Source: Clostridium_AD frigoriphilum (lineage in GTDB: Bacteria; Bacillota; Clostridia; Clostridiales; Clostridiaceae). Taken from it: a stretch of DNA of 64,000 bases. The notes beneath the pieces were generated by a model, which made no database searches, had not been told where the DNA came from, and was given only the letters and a program-made list of their open reading frames with translations. Where the stretch lies: assembly GCF_036541405.1 (NCBI RefSeq), contig NZ_JAZHFS010000007.1, positions 144,832-208,831 on the forward strand, in the 5' to 3' direction. Below are positions 42,694 through 50,972 of the stretch, one piece after another. Positions within the stretch are counted from its first letter, which is position 1. Each line of letters begins with the position of its first letter. Both the position numbers and the translations under genes were made by a program.

Positions 42694-43899
42694 CTATTCA
42701 AAAGCACTTAGCACTCTATCTAATATGCCATTAATGTGAGCTATAGCTATACCAAAGTTGGTAATAGGTAGTTCTACTATATTAGCTTTTTTAATCCTTG
42801 ACATTAATTGTTGTCTATTAAACATACAAGCTCCACAATGAACTATTAACTTATATTCACTCAGGTCTTCTGGAAAACCACTACCTGCACAAACCGTTAT
42901 ATCTAGATTCCCACCGACCTTCTCGTTAAGCCATTTCGGTAGTTTCTCTCTACCTATATCACCCTCAAGTGGATGATGGGTACAAGCTTCTGCTATTAGT
43001 ACCTTATCTCCTGGTTTCAATGTATCAATAGCTCTTGCTCCTTTAACTAGGGTATCTAAATCTCCCTTGTACCTCGCCATAAGTATAGAGAATGAGGTAA
43101 GTGGTACATCTTTTGGAATAATAGAATTAACTTTTTTAAATACCTGTGAGTCTGTAATCACCAAATCCGGTTTAACCTTTAGCGCAGCTAAAATATCACT
43201 TAGCTCACTATCCTTTACAACAAGAGCCATAACATCATTATCAAGTAGGTCCCTTATAATTTGAACCTGTGGCAATATTAGTCTTCCTTTTGGCGCTTGA
43301 ATATCTTGTGGAGCTACAACTAATACAATTGACTTTGGCTTTACTATGTCACCTACAATTGTATTTTTCTCAAAATCAGCTGGTGCGGCATCCATAATTG
43401 CTTTTTTTAATTCATCAATATTTATTCTATCTTTAGCACTAACCTTAACAAAATCTATGTCTATTATCTTTTGGATGCTAGCAAGTTCAGTTTTCTCTAG
43501 CACTACTCCATTTTTATCGATTTTATTTATAACTCCTACTATAGGAATTTTTCTATTTTTTAAATCTTCATACCATATTTTTTCAAATATTAAATCCTTC
43601 TCATTACCATCTATAACCAAAAGAGCTAAATCTGTTTTATCCATAACTTCCTTAGTTTTTTTTATTCTAAGTTCACCTATTTCTCCATCATCATCAAGTC
43701 CTGCAGTGTCTATAATCACAACTGGTCCTATTGGAAGTAATTCCATCGCCTTGTATACTGGGTCTGTTGTGGTTCCTGCTAAACTAGAAACCAATGCAAT
43801 ATCTTGATTTGTAAGTGCATTAATTAAACTTGATTTTCCCACATTTCTTTTTCCAAATATAGCTATATGAAGTCTATTAGAATTTGGTGTTTGCTGCAT
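42694..43899 (-). CDS. hydF: [FeFe]-hydrogenase maturation GTPase HydF
   Basis: Scaffold GTPase of 401 residues on which the 2Fe subcluster of [FeFe] hydrogenase is assembled before transfer to HydA. The N-terminal GTPase domain shows GKRNVGKSSLINAL, AGTTTDPV, DTAGLDDDG and NKID. The C-terminal cluster-binding region has EACTHHPLEGD and HCGACMFNRQ, matching the family C-x-H-x ... H-C-x-x-C ligands. The start follows GAGGAGG. HydE, HydG and hydrogenase genes are not in the window. Its presence indicates an anaerobic hydrogen metabolism. Confidence 0.95.
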   Translation of the reverse strand: MQQTPNSNRLHIAIFGKRNVGKSSLINALTNQDIALVSSLAGTTTDPVYKAMELLPIGPVVIIDTAGLDDDGEIGELRIKKTKEVMDKTDLALLVIDGNEKDLIFEKIWYEDLKNRKIPIVGVINKIDKNGVVLEKTELASIQKIIDIDFVKVSAKDRINIDELKKAIMDAAPADFEKNTIVGDIVKPKSIVLVVAPQDIQAPKGRLILPQVQIIRDLLDNDVMALVVKDSELSDILAALKVKPDLVITDSQVFKKVNSIIPKDVPLTSFSILMARYKGDLDTLVKGARAIDTLKPGDKVLIAEACTHHPLEGDIGREKLPKWLNEKVGGNLDITVCAGSGFPEDLSEYKLIVHCGACMFNRQQLMSRIKKANIVELPITNFGIAIAHINGILDRVLSAFE

Positions 43900-44143
43900 A
43901 CTATATGCCTCCTCTTTCTTATTTAGGCACCCATATAAATAATAAATAAGTGTACTAATTTGTTTTTATTATATATCGTAATTATATAAAATTCAAGTAT
44001 CAATTGTTAACGATTAATTACTCATATCATATGTTATATAAGTTTAATTTTTGATTTTAAATTTTCAATTCACTATTATACTGTTTTAATAGATTTTTCT
44101 TTGGGTATACTAATATCAACAAAAACTAAAGGTGAGTGATACT

Positions 44144-44914
44144 ATGAATTTTATGAAAAAAAATATTGTTATAATTTTTACAACCACTATTATTTGTTTC
44201 TTATTGGTATATAGTTCAAATGCAAATAGTGCTCAAAAAAGCATCCAAACATTTAACCCATCTAGTACTTCATTTAAAGATGGCGGAAACATACCTACTT
44301 CTAAATTTGTATATTTAACTTTCGACGATGGACCTACGTACGTTGTCACAGATGCACTATTAGATGTATTAAAAAGTGAAAAAGTTAAAGCTACCTTTTT
44401 TATAGTAGGAAAAGAAATTGAAGGAAAAGAATCTATCCTTAAGAGAATATATACTGAAGGTCATAGCATAGGTCTTCATACTTATAGCCATAATTTCAAA
44501 AAAATATACCTAAGTTCAGATAAATTCATTGACGAGATGGAAAAAACTTCTAATAAAATTCAAGAAATCACAGGCTTCACTTCTAAGATTATTAGATTTC
44601 CTGGTGGTAGTTCAAAACGCTTAAATTCTCTTACTTTAGAAAAGCTTCATAAAAAAAACTTTAAAATATATGATTGGAATGTTGATGCAAGTGATGGGAT
44701 CAACCCCAATTTAAGTACTGCGCAACTTATTAAAAATGCAAAAATCATTAGAGGTAATGAAAACACGGCTATAATACTTATGCATTGCAATTCTAATAAT
44801 AAAAATACTGTAAAATCACTGCCAAGCATTATAAAGTATTACCTTGATTCGGGTTATGAATTCAAAGCTATCACTAAAGATACTCCAGAATATTATTATA
44901 AATTTAAGAATTAA
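44144..44914 (+). CDS. Secreted polysaccharide deacetylase (NodB type)
   Basis: Extracytoplasmic metal-dependent deacetylase of 256 residues, acting on peptidoglycan or another N-acetylated glycan. A signal anchor (about 5-28) precedes the NodB domain with TFDDGPTYV (motif 1), HTYSHN (His-x3-His metal ligands), RFPGGSS (motif 3), DWNVDASDG and LMHC. The ATG at 44144 is used because AAAGGTGAG lies upstream; the GTG at 44132 is inside that site. It is monocistronic, converging with pssA across a terminator. Confidence 0.92.
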   Translation: MNFMKKNIVIIFTTTIICFLLVYSSNANSAQKSIQTFNPSSTSFKDGGNIPTSKFVYLTFDDGPTYVVTDALLDVLKSEKVKATFFIVGKEIEGKESILKRIYTEGHSIGLHTYSHNFKKIYLSSDKFIDEMEKTSNKIQEITGFTSKIIRFPGGSSKRLNSLTLEKLHKKNFKIYDWNVDASDGINPNLSTAQLIKNAKIIRGNENTAIILMHCNSNNKNTVKSLPSIIKYYLDSGYEFKAITKDTPEYYYKFKN

Positions 44915-44915
44915 A

Positions 44916-44941
44916 AAAACCTCACTTTACGGTGAGGTTTT
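44916..44941. terminator. Terminator between the deacetylase and pssA genes
   Basis: 10-bp stem (44916-44925 and 44932-44941) with A-run and T-run ends. Confidence 0.85.
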
Positions 44942-44977
44942 TAATATAATTGCATTAAAAACATTTTACTTACATTA

Positions 44978-45508
44978 TTATTGCTTTTTAAATTTAAACT
45001 TACTTACCATTAAATATGATAACAAAACCATTAAACACATTGTAGGACCTAAATTTGATGCTCTATTAAACATAAAGAATGCATACAATGCTAAAAATGT
45101 GCCTGTAACAGTTATAGGGATTCCTGAAAATACCCCATCAAAATCTGTAATATTATACTTTGCAAGTCTATATGCTCCTGCTACTGGGAATACTAAAACC
45201 ATCAAATACCCAATTGGTCCAAGTCCTGCAAAATTATAAATACTAAATATTAATATGGAAGGTGCAACACCAAAAGATACTAAATCACATAATGAATCTA
45301 GTTCTTTACCTAGTTCTCCATCTACATTTAAAAACCTAGCTATTTTCCCATCATATCTATCAAATATTCCTGCTAAAAGAATAAACATCGCTGCTAATTT
45401 ATAATTGCTGTCGAAACTCATAAGTATAGACAAAATGCCACAAGACATATTGCTTAAGGTGAAAATGTTAGGCACCGCATTCTTTATTTTTACCATCTTT
45501 TTTACCAT
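44978..45508 (-). CDS. pssA: CDP-diacylglycerol-serine O-phosphatidyltransferase
   Basis: Membrane enzyme of 176 residues making phosphatidylserine from CDP-diacylglycerol and serine, the precursor of phosphatidylethanolamine. The CDP-alcohol phosphatidyltransferase signature is complete: D-x2-D-G-x2-A-R (FDRYDGKIAR) followed by GKELDSLCD. The NAVPNIFTLSNMSCGILSI opening is typical of PssA. It has about six membrane segments. The start follows TAGGAGTG. No psd gene is adjacent. Confidence 0.92.
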   Translation of the reverse strand: MVKKMVKIKNAVPNIFTLSNMSCGILSILMSFDSNYKLAAMFILLAGIFDRYDGKIARFLNVDGELGKELDSLCDLVSFGVAPSILIFSIYNFAGLGPIGYLMVLVFPVAGAYRLAKYNITDFDGVFSGIPITVTGTFLALYAFFMFNRASNLGPTMCLMVLLSYLMVSKFKFKKQ

Positions 45509-45631
45509 CTATATCACTCCTATCATTATATAATTATAACATAATGTTCGCAGTTATTCCTTAGTATTATATAACATTAATATTAAATTAACCTTAAATT
45601 TTGTTAATCTTAATATAAGCTATGATTTTTT

Positions 45632-45874
45632 TCATTCTATTTTACAATCAGATCGAGTTTGAAGATATTCCATAATTTTGTTTGGAGTTTCTATTTGTTT
45701 TCTTTCCATAAGCGCAGGATCAAGTTTAACATTAAAGTTATCTTCTATGGCTACAATAAGTTCAATTATCCCTAATGAATCCAATCTTCCCGTGTCAAAT
45801 AAATTCACATCACTTTCTTCTCGTAAATCCTCACCAGTAATTTCTTCGAGTATACCATAAATTAATTCATTCAT
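45632..45874 (-). CDS. Stand-alone acyl/D-alanyl carrier protein, DltC-like
   Basis: Carrier protein of 80 residues with the phosphopantetheine serine in LDSLGIIELIVAIE. The LFDTGRLDSLG lead and the ERKQIETPNKIMEYL tail resemble DltC, the D-alanine carrier of teichoic-acid modification, more than fatty-acid ACP. None of dltA, B or D is nearby; the gene upstream, 58 bases away in the same orientation, encodes a TVP38 membrane protein. It could load an aminoacyl or acyl group for a distant enzyme. The GGAGG site is six bases from the ATG. Confidence 0.82.
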   Translation of the reverse strand: MNELIYGILEEITGEDLREESDVNLFDTGRLDSLGIIELIVAIEDNFNVKLDPALMERKQIETPNKIMEYLQTRSDCKIE

Positions 45875-45932
45875 ATAAATTCCTCCATTTAATTAAATTT
45901 TTATAACTTATCATATATAATTTAATAAAACC

Positions 45933-46628
45933 CTATGATAAATTACACTGTTCCTCAGAAATTTTTTTTATAATTTTATCCTTATTTAATATTCCTAGAA
46001 TAACAAGCAATACCGATACCGCAACTAATGCAATGGAAAACACATAATTTCCATGATGAATATTTGAACCAATGTACACAACTGTTGCAGTACCAGGTAA
46101 TCTACCTACTAGTAAAATCATAAAGAACTTCAATGATTTTATAGGTGTTAATGCTGCCATATATATCAAAATGTCTTTCGGCATTCCCGGAACTATAAAC
46201 ATAACAAACATAACAATAGGAAATTTATTACTACTTATTATTTTCGTCAACCATTGAGCACTTGTACGTTTCACTATTTTTTCTACAAAAGAAAATGCTA
46301 TAAACCTAGTGAAATAGAAAATAATTATGCCACCAAGCATCATCCCACATGTTGAATAAAAGGTCCCTAATACACTACCATAAATATATCCACCTGCTGC
46401 CTGAATTACTTCACCTGGGATGGGCGCAACTACCGTTTGTAGTACTTGGAAAGATAAGTATGAAATTATTCCCCAATTACCCATTGAAACAATATATCGT
46501 CTAAATTTCTCAGGAGATACGGTTATTTCTATTATCCACGGTAGGTATCTAAATACAACTAGAATTGATATGATAGCTAATAGCAATACTACTAACTTCA
46601 TATTCAACTTGTTTTTCAAATGCTTCAT
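45933..46628 (-). CDS. TVP38/TMEM64 family membrane protein (VTT domain)
   Basis: Membrane protein of 231 residues with about six segments and the VTT fold shared with DedA. The PIPGEVIQAAGGYIYG block and the later VPGMPKDILIYMAALTPI block are characteristic, the latter standing where DedA has its Arg-rich motif. Family members are proposed lipid scramblases or transporters. It is the third VTT-fold protein in the window. GGGAGG site, ATG start. It is likely co-transcribed with the carrier protein gene downstream. Confidence 0.87.
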   Translation of the reverse strand: MKHLKNKLNMKLVVLLLAIISILVVFRYLPWIIEITVSPEKFRRYIVSMGNWGIISYLSFQVLQTVVAPIPGEVIQAAGGYIYGSVLGTFYSTCGMMLGGIIIFYFTRFIAFSFVEKIVKRTSAQWLTKIISSNKFPIVMFVMFIVPGMPKDILIYMAALTPIKSLKFFMILLVGRLPGTATVVYIGSNIHHGNYVFSIALVAVSVLLVILGILNKDKIIKKISEEQCNLS

Positions 46629-46877
46629 GTCATCCTCCCATTTTTAATATATTTGACAGCAGCATATTATCTTATAACATTATTAACCACTAAAATTCAG
46701 TTTACCTTATTAATTTGAATATTTACTCATGCCCATAAAGTTTAGCTAAAACTACCTTATAATCAATATACTAACATGATTCTATTATAAATTCTATATA
46801 TCTACTTTTTATAAACTAATTATAAACAATGTATAAACTTTTTTAATCTCATTTCATAAAGTTTACAACTGTCAAAG
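46629..46877. other. AT-rich intergenic stretch before the thlA terminator
   Basis: About 250 AT-rich bases upstream of the TVP38 gene. I see no ORF, repeat or RNA signature; it presumably holds the TVP38 promoter. Confidence 0.6.
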
Positions 46878-46883
46878 AAAAAA

Positions 46884-46927
46884 GAGGTGCCTCTGAAATA
46901 ATTTTTTAATCATTTCAGAGGCACCTC
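46884..46927 (-). terminator. Strong terminator of thlA
   Basis: Perfect 16-bp GC-containing stem (46884-46899 and 46912-46927); on the minus strand it is followed by TTTTTTCTTT. Confidence 0.92.
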
Positions 46928-46935
46928 CCATTATT

Positions 46936-46970
46936 CTATTTTCTATTTTCTATTTTCTATTTTCTATTTT
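46936..46970. repeat. Tandem 7-bp repeat (CTATTTT, five copies) over the thlA stop codon
   Basis: Five perfect copies of CTATTTT (AAAATAG in the thlA sense) run from the thlA stop codon into the 3' untranslated region. Because the unit is seven bases, it places TAG in all three frames. A shorter version of the same repeat covers the stop of the gene at 2891. Confidence 0.9.
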
Positions 46971-48145
46971 CTTTCAACAATAATTGCTGTTCCTTGACCG
47001 CCACCTATACATAATGTAGCAAGTCCTGTTTTAGAATCTCTTTTTATCATTTCATATATTAATGAAATAAGTATTCTTCCACCTGAAGCTCCTACTGGAT
47101 GACCTAGTGCTAAAGCTCCACCATTAACATTTACTATTTCTGGATTTAAGCCTAAATCTTTAGCTACTGCTAATGATTGAGAAGCAAATGCTTCATTAGC
47201 CTCAACTAAATCTAAATCAGCTACAGTAAGTCCTGCTTTTTCTAATGCTTTTTTGCTTGCTGGAACTGGACCATAACCCATTATCTTTGGATCTACTCCT
47301 GCTGATGCATATGATTTTATTGTAACTAGAGGTTTAAGTCCTAATTGATCAGCTTTATCCTTTGACATCACTATAAACATAACTGCACCATCATTTATTC
47401 CTGATGCATTAGCTGCTGTTACAGTACCATCTTTCTTAAATGCTGGTTTTAATTTTCTTAATTTTTCTATAGTTGAACCAAATTTTGGAAATTCATCAGT
47501 ATCAAATGTTATTGGGTCACCTTTTCTTTGAGGAATTACCACTGGAACGATCTCGTCTTTAAATTTGCCACCCTTTATAGCTGCTTCAGCTTTATGTTGA
47601 CTTTTTAAAGCAAATTGATCTTGATCTTCTCTAGTGATGTTCCATTGTTCTGCAATATTTTCTGCTGTCATTCCCATATGATAATCATTAAATGCATCCC
47701 AAAGAGAATCTTTAATCATAGTATCAACTACTTTACCGTCTCCCATTCTTGCACCCCATCTATTGTTTGGAAGTGCATATGGAGCATTACTCATGCTTTC
47801 AGTTCCACCTGCTAAAACTACTTCTGCATCTCCACACATTATAATCTGTGCAGCCAAACTTACAGCTCTAAGTCCTGAACCACAAACTTTATTTATTGTA
47901 AGTGCTGAAGATGAAACATCTAATCCTGCTTTTATAGCTATCTGTCTAGCAACATTTTGTCCAAGTCCTGCTTGAATTACGTTACCTATTATAGCTTCTT
48001 CTATTAATTCTGATTTAACTCCTGATCTTTTTATAGCTTCCTTAGCTGCAACTGTTCCCATTTCTACAGCTGATACTTTTGATAATCCTCCACCAAAAGA
48101 TCCTATTGCTGTTCTTGCTGCTCCTACAATTACTACTTCTTTCAT
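46964..48145 (-). CDS. thlA: Acetyl-CoA acetyltransferase (thiolase)
   Basis: Cytosolic biosynthetic thiolase of 393 residues that condenses two acetyl-CoA to acetoacetyl-CoA, the entry to butyrate or solvent formation and also to mevalonate-type routes. Catalytic residues sit at family positions: Cys88 (NKVCGSGLRA), His349 (LGHPVGASGG) and Cys379 (LCIGGGQG). The GGAGGG site precedes the ATG. It is monocistronic. Unusually, the upstream region holds a canonical -24/-12 sigma-54 promoter instead of an obvious sigma-A promoter, and the next gene encodes a sigma-54 activator. Confidence 0.96.
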   Translation of the reverse strand: MKEVVIVGAARTAIGSFGGGLSKVSAVEMGTVAAKEAIKRSGVKSELIEEAIIGNVIQAGLGQNVARQIAIKAGLDVSSSALTINKVCGSGLRAVSLAAQIIMCGDAEVVLAGGTESMSNAPYALPNNRWGARMGDGKVVDTMIKDSLWDAFNDYHMGMTAENIAEQWNITREDQDQFALKSQHKAEAAIKGGKFKDEIVPVVIPQRKGDPITFDTDEFPKFGSTIEKLRKLKPAFKKDGTVTAANASGINDGAVMFIVMSKDKADQLGLKPLVTIKSYASAGVDPKIMGYGPVPASKKALEKAGLTVADLDLVEANEAFASQSLAVAKDLGLNPEIVNVNGGALALGHPVGASGGRILISLIYEMIKRDSKTGLATLCIGGGQGTAIIVERK

Positions 48146-48233
48146 ATGTAACCCTCCATTAATTTATTTATTTAATTTATTATTAACATATAATAGGAAT
48201 TATATAATTATTTCTTCCTATGCATATAATACT

Positions 48234-48250
48234 AGCAATTTTCATGCCAA
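48234..48250 (-). promoter_or_regulatory. Sigma-54 (-24/-12) promoter of thlA
   Basis: On the minus strand TTGGCATGAAAATTGCT: GG at 48248-48247 and GC at 48236-48235, exactly ten bases between, matching TGGCAy-N5-TTGCw. The start of transcription would fall near 48223, about 78 bases before the thlA ATG. Confidence 0.8.
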
Positions 48251-48316
48251 GTTGTCAATCCCCCGTAAACCTCACTATAGCAACTTATTTTTTTATAACA
48301 AAATTAAATACAGCCC

Positions 48317-48341
48317 TTAGTGTAAACTTAGTTTACACTAA
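48317..48341. promoter_or_regulatory. Palindrome UAS1, likely enhancer site for the sigma-54 activator
   Basis: Perfect 11-bp arms with a 3-base spacer (48317-48327 and 48331-48341), core TGTAAAC-N3-GTTTACA. It lies about 80 bases upstream of the -24 element. Confidence 0.7.
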
Positions 48342-48470
48342 TACTTATATTAATTTATCTTGTTTAAGCTTGTTAATATTATAACCTATTTGTTAAAAAA
48401 ATCACTTAAAGTATTTTCAATGCATTGATATAACTATCTATTTAGTTTATCCAACAATTCTAGTTTACAA

Positions 48471-48507
48471 TACATGTACTATTTTTCATAAAAAAATAGT
48501 ACATGTA
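48471..48507. repeat. Perfect 16-bp inverted repeat downstream of the activator gene
   Basis: Arms 48471-48486 and 48492-48507 with a 5-base loop, 20 bases past the activator stop. It has no terminal U run on the minus strand, so it is at best a weak terminator; it overlaps UAS2 and may be part of the regulatory region. Confidence 0.6.
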
Positions 48508-48522
48508 AACAAAGTTTGCATG
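48502..48522. promoter_or_regulatory. Palindrome UAS2, second site of the same type
   Basis: Arms CATGTAAAC and GTTTGCATG with a 3-base spacer and one mismatch, sharing the TGTAAAC-N3-GTTTrCA core with UAS1, 183 bases further upstream. It directly follows the activator gene stop codon. Confidence 0.6.
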
Positions 48523-48526
48523 TACA

Positions 48527-50239
48527 CTATTGTGGATTAGTTGATTTTATTAAATTATATCGGTTTAATTTTTTATATAATCCTGCCCTACTAAGCCCCA
48601 ATATTTTTGCTGCTTCTTTTTTATTTCCACTGGTATCTTTTAAACATTCCATGATAATGTCCTTTTCAATCCTTTCAACAACATCTTTCAAATAATTGTT
48701 TTCGAGCGAGTACTTCTTAATTTTACTCTTAATTATTTTTTCCGGCAAATGCTTTGGCATTATGCATATATCCTCATCAAGCAAATTAATAGCTCTTTCT
48801 ATTACATTTTCAAGTTGCCTTATGTTCCCAGGCCAACTATAAGCTTTTAAAAAATCAATAGCTTCCCTAGATATACCTTCAGATTTGACATTATATTTTT
48901 TACATATTTTTATTAAAAGCTTATTTGCCAATTCCTCAATGTCTTCTCTTCTTTCCCTTAATGGCGGTAATCTTAAATGCATAACATCTAGCCTATAATA
49001 CAAGTCCTCTCGAAACTTTCCATCATTAATTAACTGTTCTAAAGATTTATTGGTAGATGCTATAATTCTTACATCAACCTTAATAGCATCGTTCCCACCA
49101 ACCTTCACGAGTTCCTTCTCTTGAATAACCCTTAAAAGTTTAACTTGCATATTCATAGGCATATCACCGATTTCATCTAGTAATATGGTACCACCATTTG
49201 CATATTCAAACTTGCCTTTCCTACCTGATTTTTTTGCACCGGTAAAAGCCCCTTCTTCATAACCAAACATTTCTGACTCAAAAAGTTCTGCCGGAATAGC
49301 TCCACAATTAATTTTTACAAAAGGCTTTAAGCATCTTTTACTATCATTATGGATAGAATGTGCAAAAAGTTCCTTACCAGTCCCACTCTCTCCAGTAATT
49401 AAAACGTTTGAATCTACCTTAGCAACTCTTTTGGCAAGGCCCATTACTTCTTGGCTTTTATCACTGCCTCCTATAATATTATTAAAAGTATATATTGCCT
49501 TTTGATCTGTACTTAATTCACTTTTACAGCCTTCAGCTTCCTTATCCAAAAGACATAATTTATTACTTAATATTTTAAAATTGCTCAAATCCTTAAACAT
49601 TACTTTCCCAATTGCACCAACAACTTCACCATCTTTTATTATAGGTACTCTCATAGAAATCATCCTATGCCCATTTGCTTCTTGAATTTCACCAATTTTT
49701 TTTTCGCCAGTCCTTGCTACTATATGTAATTTTGTATTCTCAATAACCTCAGTTACATGTTTTCCCTCTGGATTTTCGCAATTAATAAATCTTTTATATT
49801 CATCGCTCATCATAGTTATTATTCCATTCTGGTCCACTACAACTATGCACTCATTTACAGTATTAAAAATTGTGTTTAACATCTTTTCATGTATTCTACC
49901 ATCATCTTGGACGTTCATTGATAGATTATTTTGACTTTCTTCATGGAAAACTTCAAACGCACCTATAACCTCACCACTTTGAGTTATTAATTTGCGAGTT
50001 ACAATAAATTTGCCCTCTTTTTTGTTTACCTCGGCCTCTTTGTTTTCAATTATACTTATTAGTTTGCTAGAGGAGAGTACATCTAAAATATATTCTCCTA
50101 TGCTATTATCTGCATCAATTTCAAACATTCTTTCAGCAGCATTATTAATTATTTGAATAATGCCTCTTTTATCTATAACAACAATACCTTCATTAATGTT
50201 GCTCATAACTTCATTATAATAATCACTAATTATATCCAT
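48527..50239 (-). CDS. Sigma-54-dependent transcriptional activator with two PAS domains
   Basis: Enhancer-binding protein of 570 residues. Two PAS-like sensor domains (about 8-100 and 118-215) are followed by the AAA+ domain (about 250-480) with Walker A GESGTGKE at 283-290, the sigma-54-contacting GAFTGA loop at 330-335, and Walker B (GTILLDEIGDMP), then a Fis-type HTH (about 530-562, GNKKEAAKILGLSRAGLYKK). No receiver domain is present, so it senses a ligand or redox state directly through PAS. The start has AGGAAGGTG. The most likely target is thlA, whose -24/-12 promoter and paired palindromes lie immediately downstream. The sigma-54 gene itself is outside the window. Confidence 0.93.
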   Translation of the reverse strand: MDIISDYYNEVMSNINEGIVVIDKRGIIQIINNAAERMFEIDADNSIGEYILDVLSSSKLISIIENKEAEVNKKEGKFIVTRKLITQSGEVIGAFEVFHEESQNNLSMNVQDDGRIHEKMLNTIFNTVNECIVVVDQNGIITMMSDEYKRFINCENPEGKHVTEVIENTKLHIVARTGEKKIGEIQEANGHRMISMRVPIIKDGEVVGAIGKVMFKDLSNFKILSNKLCLLDKEAEGCKSELSTDQKAIYTFNNIIGGSDKSQEVMGLAKRVAKVDSNVLITGESGTGKELFAHSIHNDSKRCLKPFVKINCGAIPAELFESEMFGYEEGAFTGAKKSGRKGKFEYANGGTILLDEIGDMPMNMQVKLLRVIQEKELVKVGGNDAIKVDVRIIASTNKSLEQLINDGKFREDLYYRLDVMHLRLPPLRERREDIEELANKLLIKICKKYNVKSEGISREAIDFLKAYSWPGNIRQLENVIERAINLLDEDICIMPKHLPEKIIKSKIKKYSLENNYLKDVVERIEKDIIMECLKDTSGNKKEAAKILGLSRAGLYKKLNRYNLIKSTNPQ

Positions 50240-50295
50240 TTGTCACCTTCCTAAAACCTTATAACTTAATTATAAAGTTGATAGTTTTTTTTTTC

Positions 50296-50348
50296 AAGAT
50301 ATACTTAAAAATAGCGAGAATTTTTCTCGCTATTTTTAAGTATATCTT
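50296..50348 (+). terminator. Perfect 25-bp hairpin with a plus-strand T run
   Basis: Arms 50296-50320 and 50324-50348 with a TTT loop, followed on the plus strand by ATTTTTTTATC. No plus-strand gene lies upstream. On the minus strand, between ferredoxin and the activator gene, the stem is followed by A, not T. Its direction therefore does not match the genes; it may still stop or protect the ferredoxin transcript. Confidence 0.6.
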
Positions 50349-50384
50349 ATTTTTTTATCAATTATCTACTAATTATTAATTTTT

Positions 50385-50573
50385 CTACTCTACTGTGATT
50401 GCATTAACTGGGCACTGTTCTTCTGCATCTTTAGCACTATTTACTAATTTTGCTGAGATTTCACCTTTAGATGCCTTTGCTTTTCCATCGTCGTCCATTG
50501 TAAAAATTTCTGGACATACTTCAGGACATAACCCACATCCTATACACGTATCCTTATCAACCATTGCTTCCAT
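50385..50573 (-). CDS. Single-cluster [4Fe-4S] ferredoxin
   Basis: Small acidic electron carrier of 62 residues with C-x2-C-x2-C-x3-C-P (CIGCGLCPEVCP) and the fourth-type distal Cys in EEQCPVNAITV; the arrangement is that of the single-cluster ferredoxins with a helix insert between. It may serve hydrogenase, the reductase or radical enzymes in this genome. The ATG at 50573 is used, eight bases after AAGGAG; the upstream GTG overlaps the ribosome site. It stands alone. Confidence 0.92.
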   Translation of the reverse strand: MEAMVDKDTCIGCGLCPEVCPEIFTMDDDGKAKASKGEISAKLVNSAKDAEEQCPVNAITVE

Positions 50574-50820
50574 TAAAATCACTCCTTAAATCAAATTTTA
50601 TTTAAATAACTACTATATATATATCTCCACAATGATATAGTAATATACTTATCTTTAAAAGTAAGTAACAATAGTTACCAAATAAAATCACTTTCTAGCT
50701 AACCTCATTCTGCAATCTTAACTTCTAATAACTTGTGTCGAATATTGTGATCCAGCTAAAAATATTGTTTCTTATTGATAATACGGTAATATGATTTAAT
50801 ATAAGTGTTTGAGACTGATA
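50574..50820. other. AT-rich intergenic stretch upstream of ferredoxin
   Basis: About 250 bases with no gene or hairpin of note, presumably carrying the minus-strand ferredoxin promoter. The plus-strand signals for the DUF3842 gene begin at 50821. Confidence 0.6.
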
Positions 50821-50850
50821 TTGAAATTTCATGATATAATATTTAAAACA
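50821..50850 (+). promoter_or_regulatory. Promoter block of the DUF3842 gene, matching that of DUF3237
   Basis: Contains TGATATAAT at 50832-50840 and matches 33182-33211 at 27 of 30 positions. Confidence 0.5.
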
Positions 50851-50876
50851 CATTTATAGAATTTAGGTGTGAAACT

Positions 50877-50912
50877 ATGATTCTAAAAAAGCAATACATA
50901 TGGCTTTTTTAA
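50877..50912 (+). CDS. Possible 11-residue leader peptide
   Basis: ATG-started frame MILKKQYIWLF after TAGGTGTGAAACT. Its last codons lie in a hairpin with 8-bp arms (50885-50892 and 50903-50910) that ends in T. The arrangement resembles a leader peptide/attenuator, but the ribosome site is weak and no coding evidence beyond this exists. Confidence 0.25.
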   Translation: MILKKQYIWLF

Positions 50913-50930
50913 ACTTATATAGAAACCTTA

Positions 50931-50946
50931 AATGATACTTATCATT
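50931..50946. promoter_or_regulatory. Fur/PerR-like palindrome before the DUF3842 gene
   Basis: AATGATA-CT-TATCATT, perfect 7-bp arms with a 2-base spacer, 26 bases before the start codon. The half-sites resemble those of Fur-family regulators, but the spacing is not canonical. Confidence 0.3.
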
Positions 50947-50972
50947 ATCCTATATTTTTTGGAGGTATTACA

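Noticed and set aside
46936..46970. CRISPR array
   Set aside because: The repeat unit is only seven bases, without spacers or cas genes; no other array-like repeats were seen.
48471..48507. Rho-independent terminator of the sigma-54 activator gene
   Set aside because: The stem is perfect but lacks a U run at its 3' end on the minus strand, so I list it only as an inverted repeat.
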